This document shows, piece after piece, positions 25,883 through 35,618 of a stretch of 35,845 bases of DNA. A program made the translations under genes and the position numbers. The first letter of the stretch is position 1; each line of letters opens with the position of its first letter. This DNA comes from Alphaproteobacteria bacterium (GTDB lineage: Bacteria > Pseudomonadota > Alphaproteobacteria > Caulobacterales > Aquidulcibacteraceae). The stretch covers positions 1 through 35,845 of the forward strand of contig JAGWZH010000021.1 of NCBI GenBank assembly GCA_018971945.1. Direction: 5' to 3'. The notes under the pieces were generated by a model. That model saw nothing but the letters and a program-made list of their open reading frames with translations. It did not search any database and was not told where the DNA came from.

Positions 25883-26370
25883 GGCGCCTCCGCCACCGCC
25901 GCGGTCTGCGCCGCCCGGAGAGCCGCGAGACGCGCCGCAAGGGCTTTGTCTTCGAGGGCGAGGATAGCCGCCGCCAATAAGCCGGCGTTCGTTGCTCCGG
26001 CTTCCCCGATCGCGAGCGTCCCCACCGGCACGCCCTTTGGCATCTGAACGATCGACAAGAGGCTATCCACACCGTTCAAGGAGGCGCTCTGCACCGGCAC
26101 CCCAAGGACGGGCAGCGCCGTCAGGGAAGCCGTCATCCCCGGCAGGTGCGCAGCGCCGCCCGCGCCTGCAATGAGCACTTTCAAGCCTCGGTCTTGCGCC
26201 TCTCGCGCATAGGCGAAGAGGCGCTCCGGCGTCCGGTGGGCTGAAACGATCCGCACTTCATGTGGGATCTGCAACGTCTCAAGGATTTTCGCGGCGCCTT
26301 CCATCGTGGACCAGTCTGAAGCGCTGCCCATGATCACGCCCACCAGCGGCGAAGAAGAGCCCAACCCCAT
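25879..26370 (-). CDS. purE: 5-(carboxyamino)imidazole ribonucleotide mutase
   Basis: This is a 163-residue class I PurE that moves the carboxyl of N5-CAIR to give CAIR, the step after PurK. Motifs include [13 protein letters not shown] near the N-terminus, [14 protein letters not shown] with the catalytic-region His, [16 protein letters not shown], and [12 protein letters not shown]. The start at 26370 ([15 protein letters not shown]) with GGGAA upstream fits the family; a much longer frame extends to 26721 but its extra residues look random. The four-base overlap with purK shows translational coupling. Confidence 0.97.
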   Translation of the reverse strand: MGLGSSSPLVGVIMGSASDWSTMEGAAKILETLQIPHEVRIVSAHRTPERLFAYAREAQDRGLKVLIAGAGGAAHLPGMTASLTALPVLGVPVQSASLNGVDSLLSIVQMPKGVPVGTLAIGEAGATNAGLLAAAILALEDKALAARLAALRAAQTAAVAEAP

Positions 26371-26575
26371 AGCGCGCGTTCCCTGTGCGAAAGCCCCAAA
26401 AACAAGCGCGCGCCGGAGCGGAACCCCGGCGCGATAGACATTACTATGCCGTGCGCCGCCCGTCCCGTCCAGCATTCCCCATCCGCCCATACCCCTTAAG
26501 CCTGACACCCCGGCTCGACGCCTCCCGCAGCAGACGCCGCGCCGCGTTGTTGGACCTGCCGCCGCCCCCCGAGCG

Positions 26576-26583
26576 ATGGTTAA
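26576..26583 (-). promoter_or_regulatory. Possible CtrA half-site upstream of the GGDEF gene
   Basis: ATGGTTAA, read as TTAACCAT on the minus strand, matches the half-site bound by the alphaproteobacterial cell-cycle regulator CtrA. It lies about 70 bases before the diguanylate cyclase start, in the divergent region with purE. An 8-base match can arise by chance; this is a weak inference. Confidence 0.3.
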
Positions 26584-26651
26584 GCCGTCCTTTACCCCAA
26601 ACGCCACATAGACATGTGGAAGTCGCAGCCGCTCGAAGAAAGACAACCGCA

Positions 26652-27227
26652 ATGCGATCATGGCAGGACGAGAAAACCCGTCTATTGCAGCGGATTGAGG
26701 AGCTGGAAAGCCGGCTGGCACAGGCCGAAGCTCTTGCCGAACGTGACCCGCTCACGGGCGCTTTGAACCGTCGCGGTTTCATGCGCGCCCTTGAGCAAGC
26801 GATCGCCTTCGCCGACCGCTATCGCGAACCAGCCGCCGTCGTCTTTATCGATTTGGATGCGTTCAAGACCGTCAATGACGCTTTCGGCCATGCCGCAGGC
26901 GACGCTGTCCTGAAACATGTCGCCCGCCTATTGATGAGCCATGTTCGCGAGAGCGACATCGTAGGCCGCCTGGGCGGCGACGAGTTCGGCGTGATTTTAG
27001 CGCGCGCCGCCCCTGACGAGGCGGTCAGGAAGGGTGAAGCTTTGACCGCCTTGATTGCGCAAACCCCTTGCATCTACGCAGGGGTCGCCCACCGGGTCGC
27101 CGCCTCCTGCGGCGCCCGATCGCTGGCGCGCGCCGACGACCCGGAATTGGCCCTCGCCGCCGCTGACGAGGCCATGTACGCTGAAAAACGCGCCCGTCGC
27201 TTGCGTCGAACGGTCGCATTTTTTTAG
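26652..27227 (+). CDS. Stand-alone GGDEF diguanylate cyclase
   Basis: At 191 residues this contains a short N-terminal coiled coil ([20 protein letters not shown], about residues 9-30) and a full GGDEF domain starting [32 protein letters not shown] follows, then the active GGDEF at 108-112. An RxxD product-inhibition site (RESD, 99-102) stands five residues before GGDEF, so an active, feedback-inhibited c-di-GMP synthase is expected. No sensor or membrane domain is seen. c-di-GMP often controls polysaccharide and motility in this group. The ATG at 26652 is used because the longer frame from 26385 encodes a proline/arginine-rich random-looking stretch. Its end overlaps the convergent YdcH gene by four bases. 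Confidence 0.92.
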   Translation: MRSWQDEKTRLLQRIEELESRLAQAEALAERDPLTGALNRRGFMRALEQAIAFADRYREPAAVVFIDLDAFKTVNDAFGHAAGDAVLKHVARLLMSHVRESDIVGRLGGDEFGVILARAAPDEAVRKGEALTALIAQTPCIYAGVAHRVAASCGARSLARADDPELALAAADEAMYAEKRARRLRRTVAFF

Positions 27228-27478
27228 GCTATGATGTCTGGGGTCAGCCGGTCCTCCAGCCAAGACAGCTGATCTTTAAGAGCGAGTTTCTGCTTCTTCA
27301 GCCGTGCAACCTGTAAAGCGTCGGTCCCGGTGGCCTCCTGGAGCGCAGCGATCGCGGCGTCAAGCGCCCGGTGCTCCTCCCGAAGTTCACGGTAGCGCGT
27401 CTTCCATTCCCGCACCTGGGACGAATCAGCTAGCGCGAATTGCGCGATCTCATCGCCCTCAAGGCCGTCCGCCGCCAT
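27224..27478 (-). CDS. YdcH-family (DUF465) protein
   Basis: This 84-residue protein has a C-terminal DUF465 helical hairpin: REEHRALDAAIAALQE, then DALQVARLKKQKLALKDQLSWLEDRL. A polar N-terminal extension of about 30 residues precedes it. The family is widespread in alphaproteobacteria and has no settled function. The ATG at 27478 has AAGGT eight bases upstream and is preferred to the GTG at 27484. A second DUF465 gene is divergent at 27656. Confidence 0.88.
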   Translation of the reverse strand: MAADGLEGDEIAQFALADSSQVREWKTRYRELREEHRALDAAIAALQEATGTDALQVARLKKQKLALKDQLSWLEDRLTPDIIA

Positions 27479-27655
27479 GCCCACTGACCTTCATTGAGAC
27501 CCAAAAGGGTTCGCACGAACGCATGAAACGGTGTTCCTTGTAAAGCAGACGCGATTGGTCCTCAAACGTGGCTATTATGCAACATATTGTGAGCAGACGA
27601 ACGATTTATTTGATGGTTCCATGGGATCGTTTAGGCCCTAGAAAAGGAGGCGCTC

Positions 27656-27832
27656 ATGGCGCTGGACGCGCGGCTTCGCGAACTGAATTCCCGCCATCGT
27701 GATCTGGACGAGGCCATCAAAGCCCAGACCAAACTTCCCGCGCACGACTCTTTGGAACTCAAGGAATTGAAGCGACAGAAGCTCAAGCTTAAAGAAGAGA
27801 TAGAAGTCTTGAGGCAAAGACTTCAGAATTAA
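27656..27832 (+). CDS. Small YdcH-family (DUF465) protein
   Basis: This 58-residue protein (MALDARLRELNSRHRDLDEA..., then ELKELKRQKLKLKEEIEVLR) is a minimal DUF465 hairpin with the family pattern HxxLDxxI and LKxxKLxLKEEI. A strong ribosome site AAGGAGG ends six bases before the ATG. It is AT-richer than its neighbours. It lies divergent from the longer YdcH gene across a 177-base gap that must hold both promoters. An inverted repeat AACGAT/ATCGTT (27600-27605, 27626-27631) lies just upstream. Confidence 0.88.
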   Translation: MALDARLRELNSRHRDLDEAIKAQTKLPAHDSLELKELKRQKLKLKEEIEVLRQRLQN

Positions 27833-28005
27833 TGTGGCGATCGAGAAAATCGTCTCACGGCTGACCGGGGCGGAAGCAAGATTCCGAATGTTTGATGAAA
27901 ACGAGAAAGGACCTTTCAAGCGCTTGTATCAAGAGGCATCGTCTTAGAAAGCAAAGAATGCTTTAGAGAAGCCCGATCTTGATGCTTGGTCTGGACAGAA
28001 CCCCG

Positions 28006-28037
28006 AGACCGCCGCGGGAAACCCCACGGCGGTCTTC
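28006..28037 (+). terminator. Likely rho-independent terminator
   Basis: AGACCGCCG (28006-28014) pairs perfectly with CGGCGGTCT (28027-28035), with a 12-base loop, followed by TTCT. It lies downstream of the small YdcH gene and just past the convergent trcR gene's stop at 28043, so it could end transcription from the plus strand and possibly from both sides. The short T-run makes it moderately convincing. Confidence 0.65.
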
Positions 28038-28042
28038 TGATC

Positions 28043-28687
28043 TCAATCGTCCCCGTCCGCACCGAGGCCGCCATCGTCGGATGCGCGGCTTTCCAGGGGC
28101 GCCCGTGTTGTCTCCGCCGCGGGCCTCAGTCCGGGGCCGTCCTCCGCCGGCTTGCGGCCCCGGCTCCTGGTCTCAGCCGCTTTCGTAACCACGGCGTCGA
28201 GCTCGATTTGCGAGCATAGTCCCAGAGACACCGGGTCCACCGGCTTAATGCTGGCGCTGTTCCAATGCGTCCGGCTGCGCACGCTTTCGATTGTGGATTT
28301 GGTTGTGCCGATCAGCTTCACGATTTGCGCGTCGCTGACCTCAGGGTGGTTGCGCACAAACCAGGCGATGGCGTCCGGCCGGTCCTGACGTCGCGCCACC
28401 GGCACAAACCGCGCGCCCTTCCGCTTTCGCTCGGGCAGCTCCACCCGACGTTGCTCCAGGGCCTGCATGAGATAGGCTGGATCTGCTTCGGCCTTTTGGA
28501 TCTCCTCCCGAGACAGAAACCCGCCCGAGATCGGGTCCACGCCCCGGATGCCACGAGCGACTTCTTCATTGGCTATACCCTGCACCTCCAAAGGGTGCAG
28601 GGAACAGAAAGCGGCAATCTGGTCGAAGGTCAGGGCCGTGTTCTCGATCAGCCAGACGGCTGTCGCTTTCGGCATCAAGACAGGCAT
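28043..28687 (-). CDS. trcR: DUF1013 / TrcR-type cell-cycle transcriptional regulator
   Basis: This 214-residue protein begins MPVLMPKATAVWLIENTALTFDQIA and continues AFCSLHPLEVQGIANEEVARGIRGVDPI, the hallmark start of DUF1013 proteins, annotated as the cell-cycle regulator TrcR in Caulobacter and Brucella. The middle (DAIAWFVRNHPEVSDAQIVKLIGTTKSTIESVRSRTHWN, about 105-145) looks like a helix-turn-helix. The last 40 residues are low complexity. It lies downstream of dapE on the same strand with a 152-base gap. Confidence 0.92.
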   Translation of the reverse strand: MPVLMPKATAVWLIENTALTFDQIAAFCSLHPLEVQGIANEEVARGIRGVDPISGGFLSREEIQKAEADPAYLMQALEQRRVELPERKRKGARFVPVARRQDRPDAIAWFVRNHPEVSDAQIVKLIGTTKSTIESVRSRTHWNSASIKPVDPVSLGLCSQIELDAVVTKAAETRSRGRKPAEDGPGLRPAAETTRAPLESRASDDGGLGADGDD

Positions 28688-28839
28688 TTCGAGGGCTCCC
28701 TGGCGGCTAACGCGTTTCGCCGGCGCTGTCGCCGGGCGAAGAGGGCCCCAGGGCGGGTCAACGGGCTAAACGCGCGAAGATCGGCGTCACAACCGCCACG
28801 GTCTATAAATCGCAGCTTATGATTTGGGAAGGCCGCTTC

Positions 28840-29991
28840 TCATGCGGCGAAGTACCCCGCGCACACCCTTGCGTAGACCCGCGCGAGGGCTCGCACGTCG
28901 TCCACCGCGACATGCTCGTCAACCTTGTGAGCGGTGTCGTTGAGGAGGCCGAACTCCGCGACCGGACACACGTCCTTGATGAAACGGGCGTCAGAGGTTC
29001 CCCCGGTGGTCGATAGCTTTGCCTCCACCCCCGTTTCAGCCCGAGCCGCGTCCTGAATAAGCGCAGTGAAGGCGCTGGGCTGGGTGTAGAATGGCCGCGC
29101 CCCGATGACCGGCGCCAGATGAAGCTTCACCTTCGGGAACTGCTCTTCCGTCGCCGAACGCACCGCTTCGATCCAGGCGATCAGGTCTTCCCCCTGATGA
29201 GCGGTGTTAAAGCGGATATTGAACTTCGCAGCGGCTTTCGCCGGGATCACATTGTGCGCCGGGTTCCCGACATCGAAAGTGGTGACTTCCAGGTTGGAGC
29301 GGGTGAAGCCCGGCGCCCCTTCGTCCAAGCGCCGCGCAAGCAGACCCTGGCAAAACGCGATCAGCGCCGGCGCGGGATTTGCGCTCTTTTCAGGATAGGC
29401 GACATGCCCCTGCACGCCCAAGGCGGTGACGACCACATTAAGGCTGCCCCGCCGACCATTCTTGACCGTATCGCCGAACCGCTCCGTGCTGGTCGGCTCC
29501 CCGACAAGGCAATGGTCGAACCTTTCGCCTAACCTCGCAAGTTCCTCAAGCATTCGTCTGGTGCCGTGGATCGCTGGGCCTTCTTCGTCGGCGGTGATCA
29601 GAAAGGCGATGGCGCCATCAGGCTCAGGATTGATGTTGAAAAAAGCCTCGACCCCGCTCGCCATGGCCGCGATCGCCGCCTTCATGTCCGCCGCGCCGCG
29701 CCCCCAAAGCTGACCCTCCGCCACTTCAGCGCCGAACGGATCCCGTGCCCACCCCGCAGCATCCCCCACCGGCACCACGTCGGTATGCCCCGCAAAACAC
29801 AAGGTCCGTCCTGGCCCTGTGCGGCGGACTGCGTAAAGATTCTCCACCTCCTCAAAGCGCCGCCGATGCAGCGTAAAACCCAGTCGCGACAGGGTCTCCG
29901 ACAGAATGTCCAACGCCCCTGCATCCACAGGCGTGACGCTTGGACGTCGGATCAGGGCTTGCGCCAGCGGCAACGGGTCAGGTGTTTGCAT
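28840..29991 (-). CDS. dapE: Succinyl-diaminopimelate desuccinylase
   Basis: This 383-residue M20-family metallo-enzyme cleaves succinate from N-succinyl-L,L-diaminopimelate in lysine and cell-wall synthesis. Visible metal and catalytic segments are CFAGHTDVVPVGD (His/Asp near 67-69), WGRGAADMKAAI (Asp), ITADEEGPAIHG (Glu pair) and EFGLLNDTAHKVDEHV at the C-terminus. Length fits the family. Its pathway partner dapD is at 31829-32683 on the same strand, with two plus-strand genes between. The start ATG at 29991 fits the family N-terminus (DPLPLAQALIRRPSVTP). Confidence 0.97.
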   Translation of the reverse strand: MQTPDPLPLAQALIRRPSVTPVDAGALDILSETLSRLGFTLHRRRFEEVENLYAVRRTGPGRTLCFAGHTDVVPVGDAAGWARDPFGAEVAEGQLWGRGAADMKAAIAAMASGVEAFFNINPEPDGAIAFLITADEEGPAIHGTRRMLEELARLGERFDHCLVGEPTSTERFGDTVKNGRRGSLNVVVTALGVQGHVAYPEKSANPAPALIAFCQGLLARRLDEGAPGFTRSNLEVTTFDVGNPAHNVIPAKAAAKFNIRFNTAHQGEDLIAWIEAVRSATEEQFPKVKLHLAPVIGARPFYTQPSAFTALIQDAARAETGVEAKLSTTGGTSDARFIKDVCPVAEFGLLNDTAHKVDEHVAVDDVRALARVYARVCAGYFAA

Positions 29992-30187
29992 AAGCCTCTA
30001 CCTACCGTGCGACGCAGCGCTTTCAAGGCCGGACGACCGACCCAAGCCCCCAAGGCGCGCTTTCAGGCGCAGTCTCAGAACGCAATTTCAGGACTTGCTC
30101 CCGACCGAAAGGCGCCGCTAGAAACGACCCGGCGCTCAGGGCCGGCTTGGGCCTGAACAGAGGCGCGTTTTTGGGAGGTTGGCGTCT

Positions 30188-30538
30188 ATGAAAAAAACTC
30201 TCGCTGCTGTTGTGATGGGCGTTGCGCTTTTCGCGGGCGTGGCCTCAGCCGACACATTAAACAACGCCTTCGGCAACACCTTGACCACGACCGGAGCCGA
30301 CGGCGCCTCATTCCGTTGGTTCTTCAACGCCGACAGCACCTATAGCGTGGTGACCCCCGACGGCGCCAGCGTGTCGGGGACCTGGACCCGTGAAGGCGAA
30401 AACCTGTGCGTCACCCCTACCGGAGGCGGCCCGACGCAATGTGCGCTGATCGTCGACGGCAAAGCCGTTGGCGACACCTGGACGGTTGAGACCGGGAATG
30501 GGTCAGTCACCGTGTCTTTAGTGGCGGGCCGTCCCTAA
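30188..30538 (+). CDS. Small secreted protein of unknown function
   Basis: This is a 116-residue protein with a strong signal peptide (MKKTLAAVVMGVALFAGVASA, cut before DT) and GGGAGGT about eight bases before the ATG. The mature part of about 95 residues is all-beta looking, with FRWFFNADSTYSV, GTWTREGENLCVTP and CALIVDGKAVGDTWTV. Two Cys could form a disulfide. It resembles small periplasmic lipocalin-like proteins of no set function. It lies 33 bases before the DUF418 gene and probably shares its transcript. Confidence 0.8.
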   Translation: MKKTLAAVVMGVALFAGVASADTLNNAFGNTLTTTGADGASFRWFFNADSTYSVVTPDGASVSGTWTREGENLCVTPTGGGPTQCALIVDGKAVGDTWTVETGNGSVTVSLVAGRP

Positions 30539-30571
30539 AATAACCCGAAGACGCCGGAGAAGGGCCAGTTC

Positions 30572-31840
30572 ATGACCGAGGCGAACGCCACGCGAACCGC
30601 TTCGCCGCCGCAGCCAGCCCGGATCGATGCGCTGGACCTTCTCCGCGGTTTGGGTGTTTTGGGGATTCTGGCGGTCAACGCCGCTTCCTTCGCCTATCCC
30701 TGGTACGCCTATTCCAACCCGATGATGGGGCCGTTTCCCTTCGAAGGCTTGGAAGCGTCCAGCTGGTTCGTGAGCCACGTCTTTTTCGAGTTCAAGTTTA
30801 TCACCTTGTTCTCGATGCTTTTTGGCGTGAGCGTCTTCCTGGTGGGGGGAGAGCGCGGCGACCCAATAAAGTCGCCGATTCTCCGCCGCCGGCTGGGCTG
30901 GATGATTCTGTTTGGTCTCGTCCACGGCCTGGTTCTTTGGTACGGCGACGTTCTGCTCGCCTACGCCTTATGCGGCTTCATGTTGCTGCTCTGCCGGTCC
31001 TGGCGGCCGTCAAGATTGCTTTTGACTGGCGTGCTTCTGCTCATCCTCGGCGCGGCCAATTGGATCGCCTTGGCGGTCTTAGCCCTATTGCCCGAAGGCG
31101 CTATGAGCCAGGCCGAACTCGACACGCTCGCATCCTCGTTCTGGGCAGTGCCCCAGGCGGCGCTGCTCGAAGCCATCGCCCAGTTTCGTGGCAACGCAGG
31201 CGCTGTAGCCGCCGCCAACGCCGAGACTTGGTTCTTATTTCAGGTCTTTGGCTTTCCTGTGGCCACCGCTTGGCGCACTTTGGGCGTGATGATGATCGGG
31301 CTTGCGCTTTTTAAGATGGGCCCGCTGGCCGGCAAAGGCCGCACCTCTACCTATCTGGTCTGGGTGGGACTCGGCGCAGCCTCTCTGGTCGCGGTTGCCC
31401 TCGCTGCCAAGCAGCAGATCGACATCGGCTTCGCCTTTCCTGCAGCCGCCGGCCTCAATCTATTGCCGAATTATTTTCTGAGCCCTTTGATTACGCTGGG
31501 TTACGCTGCGGTGCTGATCCTTGTGCTACGCGCCAATATTCTCCGCGCCGTCGTCAGGGTATTGTCCGCTGTCGGACGTATGGCGTTCACCAATTATATT
31601 CTTCAAACGCTCATCATGACCAGCCTGTTTTGGGGAGGGCGCGGGCCTACGCTGTTTGCGGAGGTCGACCGCGCAGGTCAGTGGATGATCGTGGCCGCCA
31701 TCTGGTCGGCGCAGCTCATTTGGTCGCCTCTTTGGCTGCGGTTCTTCCAATATGGTCCCTTGGAATGGGTATGGCGCAAGCTGAGCTATGGAGGCGAGGT
31801 TTCCTTCCGACGGCCTGCCGTTCATCCTTCAGTCACGTAG
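30572..31840 (+). CDS. DUF418-domain membrane protein (YeiB-like)
   Basis: This 422-residue protein has about 10 membrane helices. It starts with [21 protein letters not shown], the typical opening of YeiB/DUF418 and related acyltransferase-like membrane proteins. It has the [11 protein letters not shown] and [19 protein letters not shown] segments and a C-terminal DUF418 block ([14 protein letters not shown] ... [26 protein letters not shown]). Function is unknown. Its last 12 bases overlap dapD tail to tail. Confidence 0.9.
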   Translation: MTEANATRTASPPQPARIDALDLLRGLGVLGILAVNAASFAYPWYAYSNPMMGPFPFEGLEASSWFVSHVFFEFKFITLFSMLFGVSVFLVGGERGDPIKSPILRRRLGWMILFGLVHGLVLWYGDVLLAYALCGFMLLLCRSWRPSRLLLTGVLLLILGAANWIALAVLALLPEGAMSQAELDTLASSFWAVPQAALLEAIAQFRGNAGAVAAANAETWFLFQVFGFPVATAWRTLGVMMIGLALFKMGPLAGKGRTSTYLVWVGLGAASLVAVALAAKQQIDIGFAFPAAAGLNLLPNYFLSPLITLGYAAVLILVLRANILRAVVRVLSAVGRMAFTNYILQTLIMTSLFWGGRGPTLFAEVDRAGQWMIVAAIWSAQLIWSPLWLRFFQYGPLEWVWRKLSYGGEVSFRRPAVHPSVT

Positions 31841-32683
31841 CAGGTCGTTGATCCCTGTCTTCGATCGGGTTTGCGCGTCAACGCGCTTGACGATCACGGC
31901 GCAGTAGAGCGACGGCCCACCCTCAGGATCGGGTAGGGCCCCTGGCACGACGACCGCGTAGGCGGGGACCTCCCCCCGAGAGATTGCGCCCGTGGCGCGG
32001 TCGACGATCTTGGTCGACGCGCCCAGATAGACCCCCATCGACAGCACGGCGCCTTCGCGGACGATGACCCCTTCGGCCACCTCCGACCGGGCCCCGATAA
32101 AGCAGCCATCCTCAATAATGACTGGGCTGGCCTGCAGCGGCTCCAGCACGCCCCCGATGCCGGCCCCGCCTGAGATATGCACATTCTTGCCGATCTGGGC
32201 GCATGATCCTACCGTCGCCCAAGTATCGATCATGGCCCCGTCATCGACAAAAGCGCCGATATTTACAAAAGACGGCATCAGAACGACATTCTTGCCGATA
32301 TAGGCGCCACGCCGCACGACCGCCCCCGGAACTAAACGGAACCCGGCCTCCACGAAATCAGGCTCGCCCCAGACGCCGGTTTTCAAAGGCGCCTTGTCAT
32401 AGGCCCGGCCAAACGCCCCGCGGTCCCCATGGTCTGCTCCACCGTCGCTGATCACACGGTTAGGATTGAGCCGGAACGACAGCAGCACGGCTTTTTTGAG
32501 CCAAGGGCGTACAATCCATCGTCCGTCATCATCCCGGCTCGCAACCCGCTGAGCCCCGCGATCCAGAAGATCAAGCGCCTCCAAAACAGCGTCGCGGTCA
32601 ACGCCCTTTGTGGCTGATGAAAGCTCAGCGCGCCGCTCCCAGGCGGCCTCGATGGCGTTGGATAAAGCCTCATGGTCAGTCAT
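31829..32683 (-). CDS. dapD: Tetrahydrodipicolinate N-succinyltransferase
   Basis: This 284-residue enzyme transfers succinyl from succinyl-CoA to tetrahydrodipicolinate, the step ahead of DapC and DapE. The middle is a left-handed beta-helix of hexapeptide repeats ([50 protein letters not shown]). The DapD-specific N-terminal helical domain and a C-terminal [20 protein letters not shown] segment are also present. The ATG at 32683 is chosen over the GTG at 32686. It is the last gene of the minus-strand operon starting with engB. Confidence 0.97.
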   Translation of the reverse strand: MTDHEALSNAIEAAWERRAELSSATKGVDRDAVLEALDLLDRGAQRVASRDDDGRWIVRPWLKKAVLLSFRLNPNRVISDGGADHGDRGAFGRAYDKAPLKTGVWGEPDFVEAGFRLVPGAVVRRGAYIGKNVVLMPSFVNIGAFVDDGAMIDTWATVGSCAQIGKNVHISGGAGIGGVLEPLQASPVIIEDGCFIGARSEVAEGVIVREGAVLSMGVYLGASTKIVDRATGAISRGEVPAYAVVVPGALPDPEGGPSLYCAVIVKRVDAQTRSKTGINDLLRD

Positions 32684-32724
32684 CACGCACCCCTCTTTGG
32701 CCGCGCCTCTCTGGTCAAACCGTC

Positions 32725-33420
32725 CTAAGCCATCAGCTCCCGCAGAAACGTCTTGAGGCAGTCCGTCAGGTGGTGGACGTGATCCGGCGCATCCGCTGAC
32801 CCCGCCGGCCGCGCGCCTTCCGGCTCGTGACTCCAGTCTTTTCCTGAGCGCACCAGCACCGTAGTGAAACCCAAAGCTGCCGCGGGCTCAAGATTGCGCG
32901 CCAGATCCTCAAACATCATCGCCCGCGCTGGCGAGAACCCGTGCGCTTCGATCAGGCGGTTGAAAGCCTCCTGCTTCGGCTTGGGAGCAAAACCTGAGGC
33001 CACGATGTCGAAATGATCATCAAAAAGCCCCTCAAGCCCCAGCCGCTGTACCACGCGGTCGGCATGCGCCCGACTGCCATTGGTGAAGATGAGCTTCTTG
33101 CCGGGCAGATTCCGCACCAGTTCTTCAAGATCCGGATCCGGATCGACCGGGCTCACGTCAATATCATGCACGTGATGCAGGAAGTCGTGCGGATCGACCT
33201 GGTGCTGCGCCATCAGCCCCGCAAGGGTCGTGCCATAGGCGGCGTAATAGGCTTTCTGCACCCGGCGCGCTTCAACTGGTTCGACCTGCAAAAGCGAGGA
33301 CACATAGGCGGTCATGCGTGCGTCGATCTGGGCGAAGAGATCGCATTCTGCAGGATAGAGCGTGTTGTCGAGATCAAAGACCCATGTGTCGTGCGCGCTC
33401 AGAGCAGGCAGCCGCCTCAC
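32725..33420 (-). CDS. HAD-type pyrimidine 5'-nucleotidase
   Basis: At 231 residues, this shows motif [18 protein letters not shown] (nucleophile Asp), motif II IFTNGS, a Lys region ([11 protein letters not shown]) and motif [14 protein letters not shown] (the family usually has DD here; this has ED). It matches the SDT1/pyrimidine 5'-nucleotidase group often found beside dapD in alphaproteobacteria. It would dephosphorylate nucleoside monophosphates or related phosphates. The GTG start at 33420 overlaps the upstream gene's TGA by four bases. Confidence 0.9.
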   Translation of the reverse strand: MRRLPALSAHDTWVFDLDNTLYPAECDLFAQIDARMTAYVSSLLQVEPVEARRVQKAYYAAYGTTLAGLMAQHQVDPHDFLHHVHDIDVSPVDPDPDLEELVRNLPGKKLIFTNGSRAHADRVVQRLGLEGLFDDHFDIVASGFAPKPKQEAFNRLIEAHGFSPARAMMFEDLARNLEPAAALGFTTVLVRSGKDWSHEPEGARPAGSADAPDHVHHLTDCLKTFLRELMA

Positions 33421-34655
33421 GGTGTCGCTCCCCGCGCCTGGGAACCTTCAGGCAGGGCGCCTGCGGCCCGTGGCGGCGGCGCCCGCCGCGCCATCATCTC
33501 TTGGATCGAGATCTGCGCTGGCCCTTGCTCTTGAGACGGCGCGTCCGGCCGCCGGGCGACGGTGCGCGGCTCTTGATTGGCGGGGAGAAAGTCTCGTTCG
33601 AAAAATTCGACCACCAAACCCGGCCGCCCTCGGGTCGCGATCGCGCTAAAAAGCGCGGTATTATAATAGCGCTGGGCGCAGCCGTCGTCGCCCAGAATGG
33701 CGAATTTCGCAGGGCTTGTGCAGAAGGGCGCGCCCCCCGCCGCCAGCAGCCGGTCGCCATCGTCAGTGGGCATAGAAGCGTGCACATAATAGACGCCCTG
33801 TACAAGCGTATCGTCGATGACGCGGGCGCAGGCGTTCGCCGCCACCCGCCACCAGCCTCGGCTCTCCCAGCCTTCGCCGCGCCGCCTCGCCATGGCTGTC
33901 CACAAGGGGTTGTCAGTTCTGTTGCAAAGGGTCAGGCCGAGCTCATTGGCCCGGCGCCGCGCCGCCGCTTCGAGGGCGTCCACCAGCTGATCCTCCGTCG
34001 CGTCCGCCGGCAGCCGCGCCAGCGTGCGGAATTGGGCGATCGCCTGCGCCACCCGCCGCGGATCGGTCACGCGCCGTCCAGCGCGGATATCGTATCCGGC
34101 ATCCTCCAAAAGCCGTTGCAGACCTGCCGCTCGCGCCCTGAACAAGGAATAGGGCTCCGCCTCCGCCAGCACAGTCCGCCAGCCGTCCCGCCGCCCTACC
34201 AAAACTTCCCGGAAAGTTCGCGCTTCAAGCCCCATTTCGGCGCAGTTTTCCGGGCTGTCGAAGCTGAACTGCGCGTTTGGATCCACACAGAAAGTCGCAG
34301 CGCCTCCCCATTCCCGACGACCGCCGCGATGCGCGCTTGAGGTGCGGGCGTAGATGAAGTGCGAGGCTCGAGGCAAAGACCCGTCGATCGCCTTTCGGCA
34401 TTCTCCCGGGCGCAACCGCAGCCAGCCCTCGATCTGAACCGCCCCTCCCTGAGGCCGTCCGGTGGCGGCCTCGAGGATGAAGCTCGTCTCGTTGCAGATA
34501 TCCCAGCCGCCAACAGCCCGAGCACGCGCTTGCGCATGCGCGTGGGTCGCCGCCAAAAGCCAGACTGCCGCAATGATCAGAACCGCGGCGGCGATAACGC
34601 CAAACCACTGGCGCTGCTGCAGCGCGACCTTAAGCAATGAGGGTCCCCGCGCCAT
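33417..34655 (-). CDS. Secreted protein with two DUF1036 domains
   Basis: This 412-residue protein has an N-terminal hydrophobic segment (about residues 18-38) acting as signal or anchor. It has two DUF1036 modules: WDICNETS ... [13 protein letters not shown] ... [11 protein letters not shown], and LTLCNRTD ... [14 protein letters not shown] ... [10 protein letters not shown]. The paired Cys suggest disulfides in the periplasm. Between them is a helical stretch ([12 protein letters not shown] ... [15 protein letters not shown]) with a peptidoglycan-binding-like rhythm. The ATG at 34655 lies inside the end of argB (26-base overlap) and the stop overlaps the next gene, so it is embedded in the operon. 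Function is unknown; the role in the cell envelope is inferred. Confidence 0.82.
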   Translation of the reverse strand: MARGPSLLKVALQQRQWFGVIAAAVLIIAAVWLLAATHAHAQARARAVGGWDICNETSFILEAATGRPQGGAVQIEGWLRLRPGECRKAIDGSLPRASHFIYARTSSAHRGGRREWGGAATFCVDPNAQFSFDSPENCAEMGLEARTFREVLVGRRDGWRTVLAEAEPYSLFRARAAGLQRLLEDAGYDIRAGRRVTDPRRVAQAIAQFRTLARLPADATEDQLVDALEAAARRRANELGLTLCNRTDNPLWTAMARRRGEGWESRGWWRVAANACARVIDDTLVQGVYYVHASMPTDDGDRLLAAGGAPFCTSPAKFAILGDDGCAQRYYNTALFSAIATRGRPGLVVEFFERDFLPANQEPRTVARRPDAPSQEQGPAQISIQEMMARRAPPPRAAGALPEGSQARGATP

Positions 34656-35559
34656 GTTCGGTGAACAACTCCACAAGCAGGGCGTGCGGTTTACGCCCAT
34701 CTAGAATGACCGCCGCCTGCACGCCCGCCGCCAGGGCGGCGATGCACGTTTCGAGCTTCGGGATCATCCCGCCGGTGGCGACGCCCGAAGCGATCAGCGC
34801 CTTGGCGTCGTCTTTGCTCATCTGCCTTATGAGGTTCTTGTCTCCATCCAAAACCCCATCGATATCCGTCAATAACAGGAAACGTTTCGCGCCCAACGCG
34901 CCAGCGATGGCGCCGGCCGCCGTGTCCGCATTGATGTTGAATGTTTCGCCATTCTCCGCCACCCCAATCGGGGCGATCACAGGAATATAATCTTCTGGCG
35001 CCGAAATCAGGGCGCGCAAAAGCGTAGGGTCGATCGCCGTCGGCTCACCAACAAAACCGAGGTCTGCGATCTGTTCGATCAGGCTGTCGGGATCTTTTTG
35101 GGTCCGGGTCGCTTTGCGACAGGTGATCAGGCGGGCGTCCTTCCCCGAAAGACCCACGCCCCGGACGTCCGCCTCGCGCCCCGCCTCCGTGATGAGATGC
35201 GCAAGCTCTTTGTTCACTGACCCCGACAGCACCATCTCGGCCACCTCCATCGTGGCCGCGTCGGTGACCCGAAGGCCGTCGATAAAAGTGGATTTCACCC
35301 CTGCTTTCTCGAGCATTCGGCTGATCTGCGGGCCGCCGCCATGAACCACGACAGGCTGGATCCCTACGAGTTTCAGGAGCACCACATCCGCAGCGAAGCG
35401 GCGGGCGGTTTCTGCATCGCCCATGGCGTGGCCGCCATACTTTACGACCACGATTTCCCGATCATAGATTTGGATGAAAGGCAGAGCTTCCGCCAGGGTC
35501 TTGGCTGTCAGGAAACCGCTCTCGGGCGGCGCGGTGCGGGGGGACCAAGCAGTGCTCAC
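34630..35559 (-). CDS. argB: Acetylglutamate kinase
   Basis: This 309-residue amino-acid kinase phosphorylates N-acetylglutamate, the second step of arginine synthesis. It has [11 protein letters not shown] near the N-terminus (phosphate-binding Lys-Tyr-Gly-Gly), [13 protein letters not shown], and [31 protein letters not shown]. The N-terminal extension of about 20 residues fits the longer, arginine-inhibited form. The GTG start at 35559 is 59 bases after the engB stop. The gene overlaps the DUF1036 gene by 26 bases. Confidence 0.97.
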   Translation of the reverse strand: MSTAWSPRTAPPESGFLTAKTLAEALPFIQIYDREIVVVKYGGHAMGDAETARRFAADVVLLKLVGIQPVVVHGGGPQISRMLEKAGVKSTFIDGLRVTDAATMEVAEMVLSGSVNKELAHLITEAGREADVRGVGLSGKDARLITCRKATRTQKDPDSLIEQIADLGFVGEPTAIDPTLLRALISAPEDYIPVIAPIGVAENGETFNINADTAAGAIAGALGAKRFLLLTDIDGVLDGDKNLIRQMSKDDAKALIASGVATGGMIPKLETCIAALAAGVQAAVILDGRKPHALLVELFTEHGAGTLIA

Positions 35560-35618
35560 ATCGCGGGTTTAGGGCTTTCCGCCGATTGCGCCAAGACCTG
35601 CGCTTCAGCCGCCACTTG

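Noticed and set aside
24674-26047. Plus-strand open frames over purK and purE
   Set aside because: They are antisense to two clearly recognised enzymes and have no domain or ribosome site.
27638-27919. Minus-strand 93-codon frame over the small YdcH gene
   Set aside because: The plus strand has an ideal ribosome site and a recognised DUF465 hairpin; the antisense frame shows no family features.
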